A DNA stretch of 64,000 nt from Streptomyces sp. CB01249 (GTDB taxonomy: Bacteria; Actinomycetota; Actinomycetes; Streptomycetales; Streptomycetaceae). Where the stretch lies: NCBI RefSeq assembly GCF_001905735.1, contig NZ_LISW01000005.1, forward strand, positions 337,969 to 401,968. Reading direction: 5' to 3'. Both the position numbers and the translations under genes were made by a program. The notes under the pieces are model-generated. The model was not told the DNA's origin and made no database searches. It saw only the letters and a program-made list of their open reading frames with translations. Every line of letters starts with the position of its first letter. Position 1 is the stretch's first letter. Shown in pieces: positions 48,536 through 56,603 of this stretch.

Positions 48536-49825
48536 TCACCAGCGGGGGATCGAGGGGGTGCGCCAGTCCGGCTCGGCCTTGCGCATCGCGGCGGCATCGT
48601 CGCGCTCGCGCATCGCGCCGTCGTCGTCCAGCCAGCGGCGGTGCAGCGCGGCGAGCCGGTCCCGGTCGAGTTCGACGCCGAGCCCGGGGGCGTCGGAGAC
48701 GGTGAGGCGTCCGTCCTCGAAGACGTGGCGGGCGGTGATGACGTCCTCGGTCTGCCAGGGGTAGTGGCTGTCGCAGGCGTAGTCCAGGTTGGGGACGGTG
48801 GCCGCGACGTGCGTCATCGCGGCGAGGCTGATCCCCAGGTGGGTGTTGGAGTGCATGGAGAGCCCGACGCCGTGCAGGCGGCAGATCGCGGCGAGTTCGC
48901 GGGTGCGGTGCAGCCCGCCCCAGTAGTGGTGGTCGGACAGGACGACCTGGACGGCGTCCCGGGCGAACGCCTCGGGGACCTCGGCGAGCGTCGTGACGCA
49001 CATGTTGGTGGCCAGCGGCACGTCCGTGCCCGCCGAGACGGTGGCCATCGCGTCCGTGCCGCTCGCCGGGTCCTCCAGGTATTCGAGGACGTCCTTCAGC
49101 TGCTCGGCGACGTACAGCGAGGTCTCCACGGACCAGGCGCCGTTGGGGTCCAGGCGCAGCGGCTGCCCGGGGAACGCCTCGGCGAGCGCGCGGACGGCGG
49201 CGATCTCCTCGTCGGGCGGGAACACGCCCCCCTTGAGCTTGAAGGAGGAGAAGCCGTGGTCCTGGGCGAACCGGCGGGCCTGGGCGACGACCCCGGCCGG
49301 GTCGAGCGCCGCGCCCCAGTCGTCGCGCTCCCCGCCGTCCGGGTGCTCCGCCCAGCGGTAGAAGAGGTACGCGCTGTACTCGACCCGGTCCCGGACCTTG
49401 CCGCCGAGCAGGGCGTGCACCGGGAGCCCGGTGGCCTTGCCGAGCGCGTCCAGGCAGGCCACCTCGAAGCCGGAGACCACGGAGAGCCGCAGCTTGTCCG
49501 CGGTCTGGACGCCGCGCAGCCCGCCCGCGTCGACCCGCTCGTCGGCCGCCCGTGAATCGCCGCACACCTCGTCGGCCAGGGCGAACAGCCCGTTCACATC
49601 GCTGACCGGCCGTCCGGGCAATGCGGCGGCCAGGGGCCTCGCGAGCTCCAGATACTTGCCGTCGCCGTAGGTCTCCCCGATCCCGGTGACCCCGCCACGG
49701 GTGACGACCTCCACGACGAGCCGGGGCGTGTACGGCTGGTGGACGCCCTGGGTGTTGAGCAGGGGTGGGTCGGCGATGAGGATCGGGGTCAGCCGGACTT
49801 CCTCGATGAGCAGCGCGGTATCCAT
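48536..49825 (-). CDS. Glucarate dehydratase-like enzyme (enolase superfamily)
   Basis: 429 residues from ATG 49823-49825. An N-terminal capping domain (TPRLVVEVVTRGGVTGIGET) and a barrel with the base K196-L-K198 (FKLKGG), metal ligand Asp226 in LRLDPNGAW, and the His region MHSNTHLGISLAAMTH. These and the length fit glucarate dehydratases, which remove water from D-glucarate or a close aldarate. Other galactarate/glucarate pathway genes are not adjacent, so the precise substrate needs testing. The start lies about 90 bases from the TetR-type operator at 49918, but the gene reads away from the acyl-CoA cluster. Confidence 0.85.
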   Translation of the reverse strand: MDTALLIEEVRLTPILIADPPLLNTQGVHQPYTPRLVVEVVTRGGVTGIGETYGDGKYLELARPLAAALPGRPVSDVNGLFALADEVCGDSRAADERVDAGGLRGVQTADKLRLSVVSGFEVACLDALGKATGLPVHALLGGKVRDRVEYSAYLFYRWAEHPDGGERDDWGAALDPAGVVAQARRFAQDHGFSSFKLKGGVFPPDEEIAAVRALAEAFPGQPLRLDPNGAWSVETSLYVAEQLKDVLEYLEDPASGTDAMATVSAGTDVPLATNMCVTTLAEVPEAFARDAVQVVLSDHHYWGGLHRTRELAAICRLHGVGLSMHSNTHLGISLAAMTHVAATVPNLDYACDSHYPWQTEDVITARHVFEDGRLTVSDAPGLGVELDRDRLAALHRRWLDDDGAMRERDDAAAMRKAEPDWRTPSIPRW

Positions 49826-49917
49826 ACGTGAACTCTATTCAGGGATGCGATCGAGCGCCAGGGGCGGGGCGGTACCGGGACCGGAGACTCCGCATCCGGT
49901 TCCGGGGACGCACTGGA

Positions 49918-49938
49918 CGACATACCGACTGGTCGGCA
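49918..49938. promoter_or_regulatory. Operator upstream of the APH/acyl-CoA dehydrogenase operon
   Basis: CGACATACCGACTGGT (49918-49933) is followed by CGGCA, containing the inverted repeat CCGAC-TG-GTCGG. The same 16 bases occur in reverse orientation at 56441-56456 before the SDR/ligase operon. It is probably the binding site of the TetR protein at 53350..53943. It lies 45 bases before the start at 49979, where it could block transcription. Confidence 0.6.
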
Positions 49939-49978
49939 TCATGAGAGCGACCGTTCGCCCACCCCGGAGGTACGCACG

Positions 49979-51001
49979 ATGAGCCACGTCCATCCGCCAG
50001 GTCTCGATCTCGACCGGCTGCGCGGACACCTGGACCGCGAGCGCCCGGGACTGGTGAGCGGACCGCTCGACGCCCGCGTCGTGGAGGGCGGCCGGTCGAA
50101 TCTGACGTACCTGGTCACCGACGGAACCGGCCGCTGGGTCGTCCGCAGGCCGCCGCTGGGGCACGTCCTGGCCACCGCGCACGACATGAAGCGCGAGCAC
50201 CGGGTGATCAGCGCCCTGCACCCGACGGCGGTCCCGGTCCCCGAACCGCTGCTGCTCTGCGAGGACGACGCGGTCATCGGCGCGCCGTTCTACGTCATGG
50301 AGTACGTGGAGGGCACCCCGTACCGCACGGCGGAGCAGCTGGCCCCGCTCGGCCCGGAGCGCACCCGGGCGGCGGTCCTGGCCCTGGTCGACACGCTGGT
50401 CGAGCTGCACGCCGTCGACCCCGAGGCGGTCGGTCTCGGCGACTTCGGGCGGCCCGAGGGCTTCCTGGACCGCCAGCTGCGCCGCTGGGGCAAGCAGCTG
50501 GCCGCCTCCCGCAACCGCGAGCTGCCCGGCATCGAGGAGCTGCACGCGGCGCTCGGCCGCGCGCTGCCCGTCTCCCCCGCGCCCACCGTGGTGCACGGCG
50601 ACTACCGCCTGGACAACGCGCTGATCGGCGCCGACGACGAGATCAAGGCCGTCCTCGACTGGGAGATGTCGACGCTCGGCGACCCGCTCACCGACCTCGG
50701 GCTGCTCGTCATGTACAGCTCCGACCTGGGGCTGCCGGAGTCGCCGGTCTCCACGACCAGCGGCGCGCCCGGCCACCCGTCCCCGGCCGAGCTGATCGAG
50801 CGCTACGCGGCCCGCTCCGGCCGCGACACCTCCGCCATCTCCTGGTACACGGCGTTCGCCTGGTTCAAGCTCGCCGTGATCCTGGAGGGCATCCACTACC
50901 GCTACACGCTGGGCCAGACGGTCGGCGGCGGCTTCGACCGCATCGGCGATCTCGTCCCCGTCTTCATCGAGCACGGCCTCACCACCCTCCAGGAAGGCTG
51001 A
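49979..51001 (+). CDS. APH-like phosphotransferase (ACAD10/11-type kinase domain)
   Basis: 340 residues from ATG 49979, with GGAGG eight bases upstream. Kinase-fold motifs: GGRSNLTYLVTDGTGRWVVR near the N-terminus, the catalytic loop H206-G-D208-YRLDN213, and LDWEMSTLGDPLTDLG as metal-binding segment. Proteins of this kind stand beside acyl-CoA dehydrogenases and are thought to phosphorylate hydroxyacyl substrates so that they can be eliminated, as in the mammalian ACAD10/11 proteins where both domains are fused. Here the dehydrogenase is a separate gene eight bases later. Likely regulated through 49918. Confidence 0.85.
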   Translation: MSHVHPPGLDLDRLRGHLDRERPGLVSGPLDARVVEGGRSNLTYLVTDGTGRWVVRRPPLGHVLATAHDMKREHRVISALHPTAVPVPEPLLLCEDDAVIGAPFYVMEYVEGTPYRTAEQLAPLGPERTRAAVLALVDTLVELHAVDPEAVGLGDFGRPEGFLDRQLRRWGKQLAASRNRELPGIEELHAALGRALPVSPAPTVVHGDYRLDNALIGADDEIKAVLDWEMSTLGDPLTDLGLLVMYSSDLGLPESPVSTTSGAPGHPSPAELIERYAARSGRDTSAISWYTAFAWFKLAVILEGIHYRYTLGQTVGGGFDRIGDLVPVFIEHGLTTLQEG

Positions 51002-51008
51002 ACCCCCC

Positions 51009-52223
51009 ATGGACTTCGCATTCGACGCCCGTACCGAGGAGCTGCGCACCCGGCTCCTCGCCTTCATGGACGAGCACGTCCACCCGGCCGAGCGGATCGC
51101 GGACGAGCAGCGCGCGGAGCTGGATTCGCCGTGGCAGACCCCGCGCATCGTGGAGGAGCTGAAGGCGGAGGCCCGCAGGCAGGGCCTGTGGAACCTCTTC
51201 CTGCCGGGCACGGAGCACGGGGCGGGGCTGAGCAACCTCCAGTACGCGCCGCTGGCGGAGATCACGGGCCGCTCGCCGCGTCTGGCGCCCACCGCGACGA
51301 ACTGCGCGGCGCCGGACACCGGGAACATGGAGGTGCTGGCCGAGTTCGGCACGGACGAGCAGAAGAAGCGGTGGCTGGAACCGCTGCTGGCCGGGGAGAT
51401 CCGGTCGGCCTTCGCGATGACGGAGCCGGAGGTCGCCTCCTCGGACGCGACCAACATCGAGACCCGGATCACCCGTGACGGCGGTGACTACGTCATCAAC
51501 GGCCGCAAGTGGTACATCTCCGGGGCGATGAACCCGGACTGCGAGATCTTCATCGTGATGGGCAAGACGGACCCGGACGGTGCGGACATCCGCCGCCAGC
51601 AGTCGCAGATCCTGGTGCCCCGGGACACCCCCGGCCTGACGGTGAAGCGCGCCATGCAGGTGTACGGCTACGAGGACCACTGGCACGGCGGCCACGCGGA
51701 GGTCGTCTTCGAGGACGTGCGCGTTCCGGCGTCGAACCTGATCGGCGAGGAGGGCGGCGGCTTCGCCATCGCCCAGGCCCGGCTGGGTCCGGGGCGCATC
51801 CACCACTGCATGCGGCTCATTGGCATGGCGGAGCGGGCCATCGAGCTGATGTGCCGGCGCGCGGTCTCCCGTACGGCCTTCGGCAAGCCGCTCGCCCAGC
51901 AGGGTGTCGTGCAGAACTGGATCGCGGACGCCCGGGTCACCGTCGAGCAGCTGCGGCTGCTGGTGCTGAAGACGGCCTGGCTGATGGACACCGTCGGCAA
52001 CCGGGGCGCGCACACGGAGATCCAGTCCATCAAGATCGCCACCCCGCGCGCGGTGGTCGCCATCCTCGACCAGGCGGTGCAGCTGCACGGCGCGGGCGGG
52101 GTGAGCCAGGACTTCCCGCTCGCCGAGCTGTGGGCCTCGGCCCGCACGCTGCGCCTCGCGGATGGCCCGGACGAGGTGCACCAGCGCTCGCTGGCCCGGC
52201 GGGAGATCAAGAAGTACCTGTAG
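51009..52223 (+). CDS. Acyl-CoA dehydrogenase
   Basis: 404 residues from ATG 51009. FAD/substrate motif AFAMTEPEVASSDATNIETR, a NGRKWYISGAMNPDCEIFIV beta-domain, LGPGRIHHCMRLIGMAERAI helices, and the C-terminal HGAGGVSQDFPLAELWASAR with GPDEVHQRSLARREI. This fits ACAD11-like enzymes acting on longer or modified acyl-CoAs. It follows the APH-like kinase after seven bases. It oxidises acyl-CoA to enoyl-CoA with FAD and passes electrons to ETF. It belongs to the acyl-CoA cluster 49918-56456. Confidence 0.92.
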   Translation: MDFAFDARTEELRTRLLAFMDEHVHPAERIADEQRAELDSPWQTPRIVEELKAEARRQGLWNLFLPGTEHGAGLSNLQYAPLAEITGRSPRLAPTATNCAAPDTGNMEVLAEFGTDEQKKRWLEPLLAGEIRSAFAMTEPEVASSDATNIETRITRDGGDYVINGRKWYISGAMNPDCEIFIVMGKTDPDGADIRRQQSQILVPRDTPGLTVKRAMQVYGYEDHWHGGHAEVVFEDVRVPASNLIGEEGGGFAIAQARLGPGRIHHCMRLIGMAERAIELMCRRAVSRTAFGKPLAQQGVVQNWIADARVTVEQLRLLVLKTAWLMDTVGNRGAHTEIQSIKIATPRAVVAILDQAVQLHGAGGVSQDFPLAELWASARTLRLADGPDEVHQRSLARREIKKYL

Positions 52224-52227
52224 GGCT

Positions 52228-52392
52228 TCAATAACCCCCGTACGGTACGTGGTCGGCCAGGGCCAGTTCGCGGGCGAAGGCCCGTACCCGCAGCAGGGTG
52301 CGGGCCAGCAGCCTGACCGGGAGGGAGCGGCGGCGGCCGTAGGCCACGGTCCACAGGGCGGGGATGCGGGTGGTGCTCTGGATGTGCGCCAT
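52228..52392 (-). CDS. Possible small basic protein
   Basis: 54 residues from ATG 52390-52392: MAHIQSTTRIPALWTVAYGR, then RRSLPVRLLARTLLRVRAFA and ELALADHVPYGGY. The frame is basic and helical, lies in a 240-bp gap between the dehydrogenase stop (52223) and the LysR gene, and has codon bias compatible with coding. It has no clear Shine-Dalgarno and no recognised family, so it may be chance. Confidence 0.35.
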   Translation of the reverse strand: MAHIQSTTRIPALWTVAYGRRRSLPVRLLARTLLRVRAFARELALADHVPYGGY

Positions 52393-52466
52393 GAATCCAG
52401 CTTGACCCCGGTCCGGGAGGCGGTCCAACAGATGGATTCGCTGGTACCCATCGATAATGTAGATGC

Positions 52467-53360
52467 ATGGAGATTCGCCAGCTCCGCCACTTCATGGCGG
52501 TGATCACGCACGGCAGCTTCACCGCCGCCGCCCGCGCCGAGCTGATCGTGCAGTCGGCGCTGAGCACGTCCGTGCGCAACCTGGAACGGGAGCTGGGCGC
52601 CGAACTCTTCGACCGCACCGGCCGCCGGGTCGTCCTCACCGAGGCCGGCCGGGCGCTGCTCCCCGCCGCGCGGACGGTGCTCGCCGGGACGGACGCCGCC
52701 CGGGACGCGGTGGCGGCCGTATCGGGGCTGGCCGGCGGGCGGGTCCGGGTCGGCACGATCCAGACGCTGACCTGCGTCGACCTGGCCGCCGAGCTGGCCG
52801 CGTTCCACCGGCTGTGGCCCGGGGTGCAGATCTCGCTGCGCGAGGCGACGACACCGGAGCTGGTGGCGGCGGTGCGCGCCGGGGAGCTGGACCTGGCCTA
52901 TCTGGCGCCGGACACCGCGGAGCTGCCGGAGGGCATCGCCGCGTTCGCCACCTGGCACGAGGACCTGGTGCTGATCACCGCGCCCGGGCACCCGCTGGCG
53001 AAGGCGGGGCGCACCCTGATCAAGGATCTCGCCGACGAGCCGTTCGTGGACTTCCGGGCGGGCACGGGCCTGGAGACGGCGGTGCGCAGGCTGGCCGCGC
53101 ACTGCGGTCTGGAGCGCAGGATCACCTGTGACGTCACGCAGATCCGGCTGCTGGTCGACCTCGTCCGGGCGGGCATCGGGGTGGCGATCGTGCCGCGCCG
53201 GATCGGCGAGGACGCGGGGCTGCCGTGTGTGGCCATCCGGCAGCCGGAGCCGGGGCGGACCGTGCTGCTGGTGGGCCGGGCGCCCCGGCCGCGCAACCCG
53301 GCGGCGGAGGCGCTGCTCGGGCAGCTGTGCGGCGAGGAGCGCGTCCCCGTTACGGTCTGA
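52467..53360 (+). CDS. LysR-family transcriptional regulator
   Basis: 297 residues from ATG 52467. The LysR helix-turn-helix is at 1-60 (MEIRQLRHFMAVITHGSFTA, with ELIVQSALSTSVRNLERELG), and a periplasmic-binding-type effector domain from 90 to 290 (RVRVGTIQTLTCVDLAAELA). Upstream is ATCGATAATGTAGAT, a T-N11-A-like box. Its 3' end overlaps the TetR gene by 11 bases in convergent arrangement. Its target may be a neighbour, but the acyl-CoA operons carry the TetR-type site instead. Confidence 0.9.
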   Translation: MEIRQLRHFMAVITHGSFTAAARAELIVQSALSTSVRNLERELGAELFDRTGRRVVLTEAGRALLPAARTVLAGTDAARDAVAAVSGLAGGRVRVGTIQTLTCVDLAAELAAFHRLWPGVQISLREATTPELVAAVRAGELDLAYLAPDTAELPEGIAAFATWHEDLVLITAPGHPLAKAGRTLIKDLADEPFVDFRAGTGLETAVRRLAAHCGLERRITCDVTQIRLLVDLVRAGIGVAIVPRRIGEDAGLPCVAIRQPEPGRTVLLVGRAPRPRNPAAEALLGQLCGEERVPVTV

Positions 53361-53943
53361 GCGCCCGGAGCAGCAGGTCGGCCAGGTGGTCGGCGACCTC
53401 CTGCGGGGTGAGGGGGCCGTCCGGGCGGTACCAGGTCGACAGGTGGTGGACCGAGCCGAAGTGGTAGTCCACGATGAGGTCCGCCGGGGTGGCGGTGGAG
53501 AAGACCCCGCTGCGCTGGCCCTCCTCGACCAGGGCGCGGAAGCGCTCGTGGTAGCGCCGCCGCTCGCCCCGTACCTGCTTGTTCTTCTCCGGGCTCAGGT
53601 GGTGCATGGAGCGGAAGAAGATCGAGGCGTCGTCCAGGTTCTCGATGGTGGTGACGACGACGTCGGCCGCCGCGTCGCGCAGCCGCTGCTCGATGGGCGC
53701 CTCGGCGTTCGCGAAGGCGTCGAGCCGCTCCTGCTGGAGGCGCAGCACCCGGGCGTACACCTCCTGGAGCAGGTCCTCCTTGGAGCCGAAGTAGTGGTAG
53801 AGCGCCCCCTTGGTGACGCCGGCCGCCTCCACGATCTCCTGCACCGAGGTGCGGTCGTAGCCCTGCTCGGCGAAGAGCCGGGTGGCGGCGGCCAGCAGTC
53901 GCTGCGGGACGGGGGTGCCGCTCCCGTCCGTCTCCTTGGCCAT
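53350..53943 (-). CDS. TetR-family regulator of the acyl-CoA cluster
   Basis: 197 residues from ATG 53941-53943. The N-terminal helix-turn-helix has RLLAAATRLFAEQGYDRTSV, QEIVEAAGVTKGALYHYFGS and KEDLL; the ligand domain runs to 197 with DLLLRALRP at the end. It lies between the ACAD operon and the ligase/SDR operon. The shared 16-bp site at 49918 and 56441, which flanks both outer operons, is the natural candidate target; inducers would be acyl-CoA-type ligands. It is convergent with the LysR gene (11-base overlap) and has 39 bases to the ligase stop. Confidence 0.9.
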   Translation of the reverse strand: MAKETDGSGTPVPQRLLAAATRLFAEQGYDRTSVQEIVEAAGVTKGALYHYFGSKEDLLQEVYARVLRLQQERLDAFANAEAPIEQRLRDAAADVVVTTIENLDDASIFFRSMHHLSPEKNKQVRGERRRYHERFRALVEEGQRSGVFSTATPADLIVDYHFGSVHHLSTWYRPDGPLTPQEVADHLADLLLRALRP

Positions 53944-53982
53944 AGCCGCCGCCTTCCTTCCGTGCGTACGCGTATGTCTGTG

Positions 53983-55641
53983 CTAGCGGGCTGAACGCAG
54001 TTCCCGCCTGAGGATCTTCCCACTTGCCGTCTTGGGCAGCTCGGCCAGGATCTCGACCTCGCGCGGGTACTTGTAGGCGGCGAGCCGTTCCTTGCAGTAC
54101 GCGCCCAGCTCGTCCGGCTCCACGGTCGCGCCCGGACGCAGGCTGACGTAGGCCCGGACGGTCTCGCCCCGGTAGGCGTCGGGCACGCCCACGACGGCGG
54201 CCTCGCGGACGGCCGGGTGCGTGTAGAGGACGTCCTCCACCTCGCGGGGCCACACCTTGAAGCCGGAGGCGTTGATCATGTCCTTCTTGCGGTCGACCAC
54301 GTAGAGCCAGCCCTCGCGGTCCATGAAGCCGATGTCGCCGGTGCGCAGCTCGCCGTCGGGGAAGGCGGCCGCGGTGGCCTCGGGCAGTCCCCAGTAGCCG
54401 GAGACGACCTGCGGGCCGCGCACCGCGATCTCGCCCTGCTCCCCGAAGGGCACCTCGGCGCCGTTCTCGTCCAGGATGCGGACGACCGTGTCCGGCCCGG
54501 GCACGCCGACCGAGAGGGTGCCGGAGACCGGGTCGACGGGCGCCTCGCGCTCCGGGGGCACGGAGGCGCAGGGGGCGGTGCACTCGGTGAGGCCGTAGCC
54601 GTTGCGTATGTACGGGCCGAGGCCCGCCCGGAACTGCTCCACGAGCGCGGGCGGCAGCGGCGCGCCGCCGGAGGAGATGACCTGGAAGGACGCGAAGTGC
54701 CCGGGCGTCACGCCGGGGGTCGCGGCCAGCGCCATGAAGGCGGTGGAGGGCCCGACGGTGTACGCGGGGCGGTGCTCGGCGAAGGCGTCGAGGACGACCC
54801 CGGGGTGGAAGCGGTAGGCGAGGACGAGGGTGCCCGCGTTGGTGAGGCAGGCGGCCAGCTGGCAGACCATGCCGGTGATGTGGAAGAGCGGGGCGAGCGC
54901 GAAGTAGGCGGCGCCCTCGGGGACGGGGTGGCCGGTCCGCTGGCGTTCGGCGTTGACCATGATGTTGCCGTGGGAGTTCAGGGCGCCCTTGGGGGTGCCG
55001 CTGGTCCCGGAGGTGTAGCTGATCAGCGCGGTGTCGGCAGCGGTGAGCTCCCGTCCGGCGGGTGCGGCGAGGCCCTGGCGGGCGACGGCGACCAGATCGT
55101 CGGCGTCCCCGGCGACGGGCAGCCGCTCGAAGTTGAGGACCCGCTCGTCGTTCTGCGTCTGGAGGTCCAGCTCGCAGGCGGTGAGCGCGATCCGGACGCC
55201 GGGCGCGGCCGCGGCGGTGTCCCGGAGATACGCCTCCCAGGCCCGGTCGGAGCAGATCAGGGCGGTGACCTGGGCGTCCTTGAGTACGTGGCCGACCTCG
55301 GCGGACTTGTACATCGGGTTGAGCGGGACGACGGTGGCGCCGGCCTTCCAGGCGCCGAGGAGCGCGAGGACGAACTGCGGGGAGTTCTGGAGCATGATCG
55401 CGACCCGGTCGCCGCGCTCCAGGCCCCGGGCGGCGAGGTGGCCGGCCACGGAGTCGGAGAGCTCGTCGGTCTCGCGGTAGGTGAGGCGGCCGTCGAAGTA
55501 GGCGAGCGCCGGGTGGTCCGGGGCGCGGTCCATGGACGCGCGGAAGGCGTGCACCAGGGTCTCGGCGGGGTGGACGGGGGCCCGCTGGGCCTTGCTGAGC
55601 ATCGGGAGCCAGGGCTTCGCCGCGTAGATGGACTCGGTCAT
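53983..55641 (-). CDS. Acyl-CoA ligase (long-chain-fatty-acid-CoA ligase type)
   Basis: 552 residues from ATG 55639-55641, overlapping the SDR stop by ATGA. Adenylate-forming motifs: YTSGTSGTPKGALNSHGNIM (A3), NGYGLTECTAP, TGDIGFMDREGWLYVVDRKK (A7/A8), MINASGFKVWPREVE, and the catalytic Lys in LPKTASGKILRREL near the C-terminus. It activates a carboxylic acid to its CoA ester. It is the second gene of the operon starting at 56402 and feeds acyl-CoA to the dehydrogenase. A chain-length or aromatic preference cannot be read from sequence. Confidence 0.93.
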   Translation of the reverse strand: MTESIYAAKPWLPMLSKAQRAPVHPAETLVHAFRASMDRAPDHPALAYFDGRLTYRETDELSDSVAGHLAARGLERGDRVAIMLQNSPQFVLALLGAWKAGATVVPLNPMYKSAEVGHVLKDAQVTALICSDRAWEAYLRDTAAAAPGVRIALTACELDLQTQNDERVLNFERLPVAGDADDLVAVARQGLAAPAGRELTAADTALISYTSGTSGTPKGALNSHGNIMVNAERQRTGHPVPEGAAYFALAPLFHITGMVCQLAACLTNAGTLVLAYRFHPGVVLDAFAEHRPAYTVGPSTAFMALAATPGVTPGHFASFQVISSGGAPLPPALVEQFRAGLGPYIRNGYGLTECTAPCASVPPEREAPVDPVSGTLSVGVPGPDTVVRILDENGAEVPFGEQGEIAVRGPQVVSGYWGLPEATAAAFPDGELRTGDIGFMDREGWLYVVDRKKDMINASGFKVWPREVEDVLYTHPAVREAAVVGVPDAYRGETVRAYVSLRPGATVEPDELGAYCKERLAAYKYPREVEILAELPKTASGKILRRELRSAR

Positions 55642-56402
55642 GCTCCGGTCTCCTCCCAGGTGCGCTGAAGGCGGTTCATGCCGCGGATCCAGCGGTCGGT
55701 GTCGGCGGCCCTGGCTTCGTAGTAGCGGCCGACCTCGGGGTGCGGCAGGACCAGGAAGCGGTCCTCGGCCATGGCGTCGAACAGGGCGTCCGCGACGGCC
55801 TCGGGCTCGATGGCGCCGGGGGCGAGGACGAGTTCGCCGGCCGATCCGGCGGCGGTGAGCATGTCCGTACGCACGCCCTGCGGGCAGATCGCGTGGACCT
55901 TCACGCCCCGGTGCCGGTAGGTCAGCGACAGCCACTCCGCGAAGGCGACCGCGCCGTGCTTGGTGACGCTGTACGGGGCGGCGCCGATCATGGTGAGCAG
56001 CCCGGCGGCGGAGGCGGTGGAGACGAACCGCCCGCTGCCGCGTTCCAGCCAGTCCGGGAGCAGCGCGCGGGCCGCCCGGACGTGGGCCATCACGTTGACG
56101 TCCCAGGCCGCGGCCCAGACCTCCTCGTCGGCCATCGGGTCGCCCGGTGAGGCGAGGCCCGCGTTGGCGCAGTACACGTCGATGGTGCCGTCCAGGGCGT
56201 CCCGGGCCGTCTCCACGATCCGGGAGGCGTCCCCGGCGACGGCGGTGGCGCCGATCTCGTCGGCGAGCGCCTCGATCCGGGACGCGTCGAGGTCGTTGAC
56301 GACGACCCGTGCGCCCTCGGCGGCGAATCTGCGGGCGAGGGCGGCTCCGATGCCGCCTCCGGCCCCGGTGACCACTACGCCAGCGCCCTGCACCGTACTC
56401 AT
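55638..56402 (-). CDS. Short-chain dehydrogenase/reductase
   Basis: 254 residues from ATG 56400-56402. Classical SDR: TGAGGGIGAALARRF (13-27), NDLDAS at the cofactor edge, CANAGLASPG, Ser in FVSTASAAG and the catalytic Y-SVTK of APYSVTKHGAVAFAEWLSL. NAD-type Asp after beta-2 suggests NAD(H). It probably oxidises a hydroxyacyl-CoA or alcohol of the pathway. First gene of the operon with the ligase, with operator 56441 upstream. Confidence 0.92.
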   Translation of the reverse strand: MSTVQGAGVVVTGAGGGIGAALARRFAAEGARVVVNDLDASRIEALADEIGATAVAGDASRIVETARDALDGTIDVYCANAGLASPGDPMADEEVWAAAWDVNVMAHVRAARALLPDWLERGSGRFVSTASAAGLLTMIGAAPYSVTKHGAVAFAEWLSLTYRHRGVKVHAICPQGVRTDMLTAAGSAGELVLAPGAIEPEAVADALFDAMAEDRFLVLPHPEVGRYYEARAADTDRWIRGMNRLQRTWEETGA

Positions 56403-56440
56403 CGCTCTCGCACCTCTCAGCCGACTGCACCGGCAGACTA

Positions 56441-56456
56441 ACCAGTCGGTATGTCG
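56441..56456. promoter_or_regulatory. Operator upstream of the SDR/ligase operon
   Basis: ACCAGTCGGTATGTCG (56441-56456) is the exact reverse complement of 49918-49933. It lies 38 bases before the SDR start, so binding would cover the promoter. The matching copies before both operons imply a common TetR-type regulator. Confidence 0.6.
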
Positions 56457-56603
56457 TGTGGGAAGGGGTGTCGTGCGGGAAGGGGTGGCGGCGTCTCATC
56501 GGCCACTCCCGGCGCGGCGGCCCCGTCCGACACGTTCCCCCGGGCCGCTCGGCGCGCTAGCGTGCGTGGCCATGACACTCGTCGCGATCTTGGAGGTAGC
56601 CGA

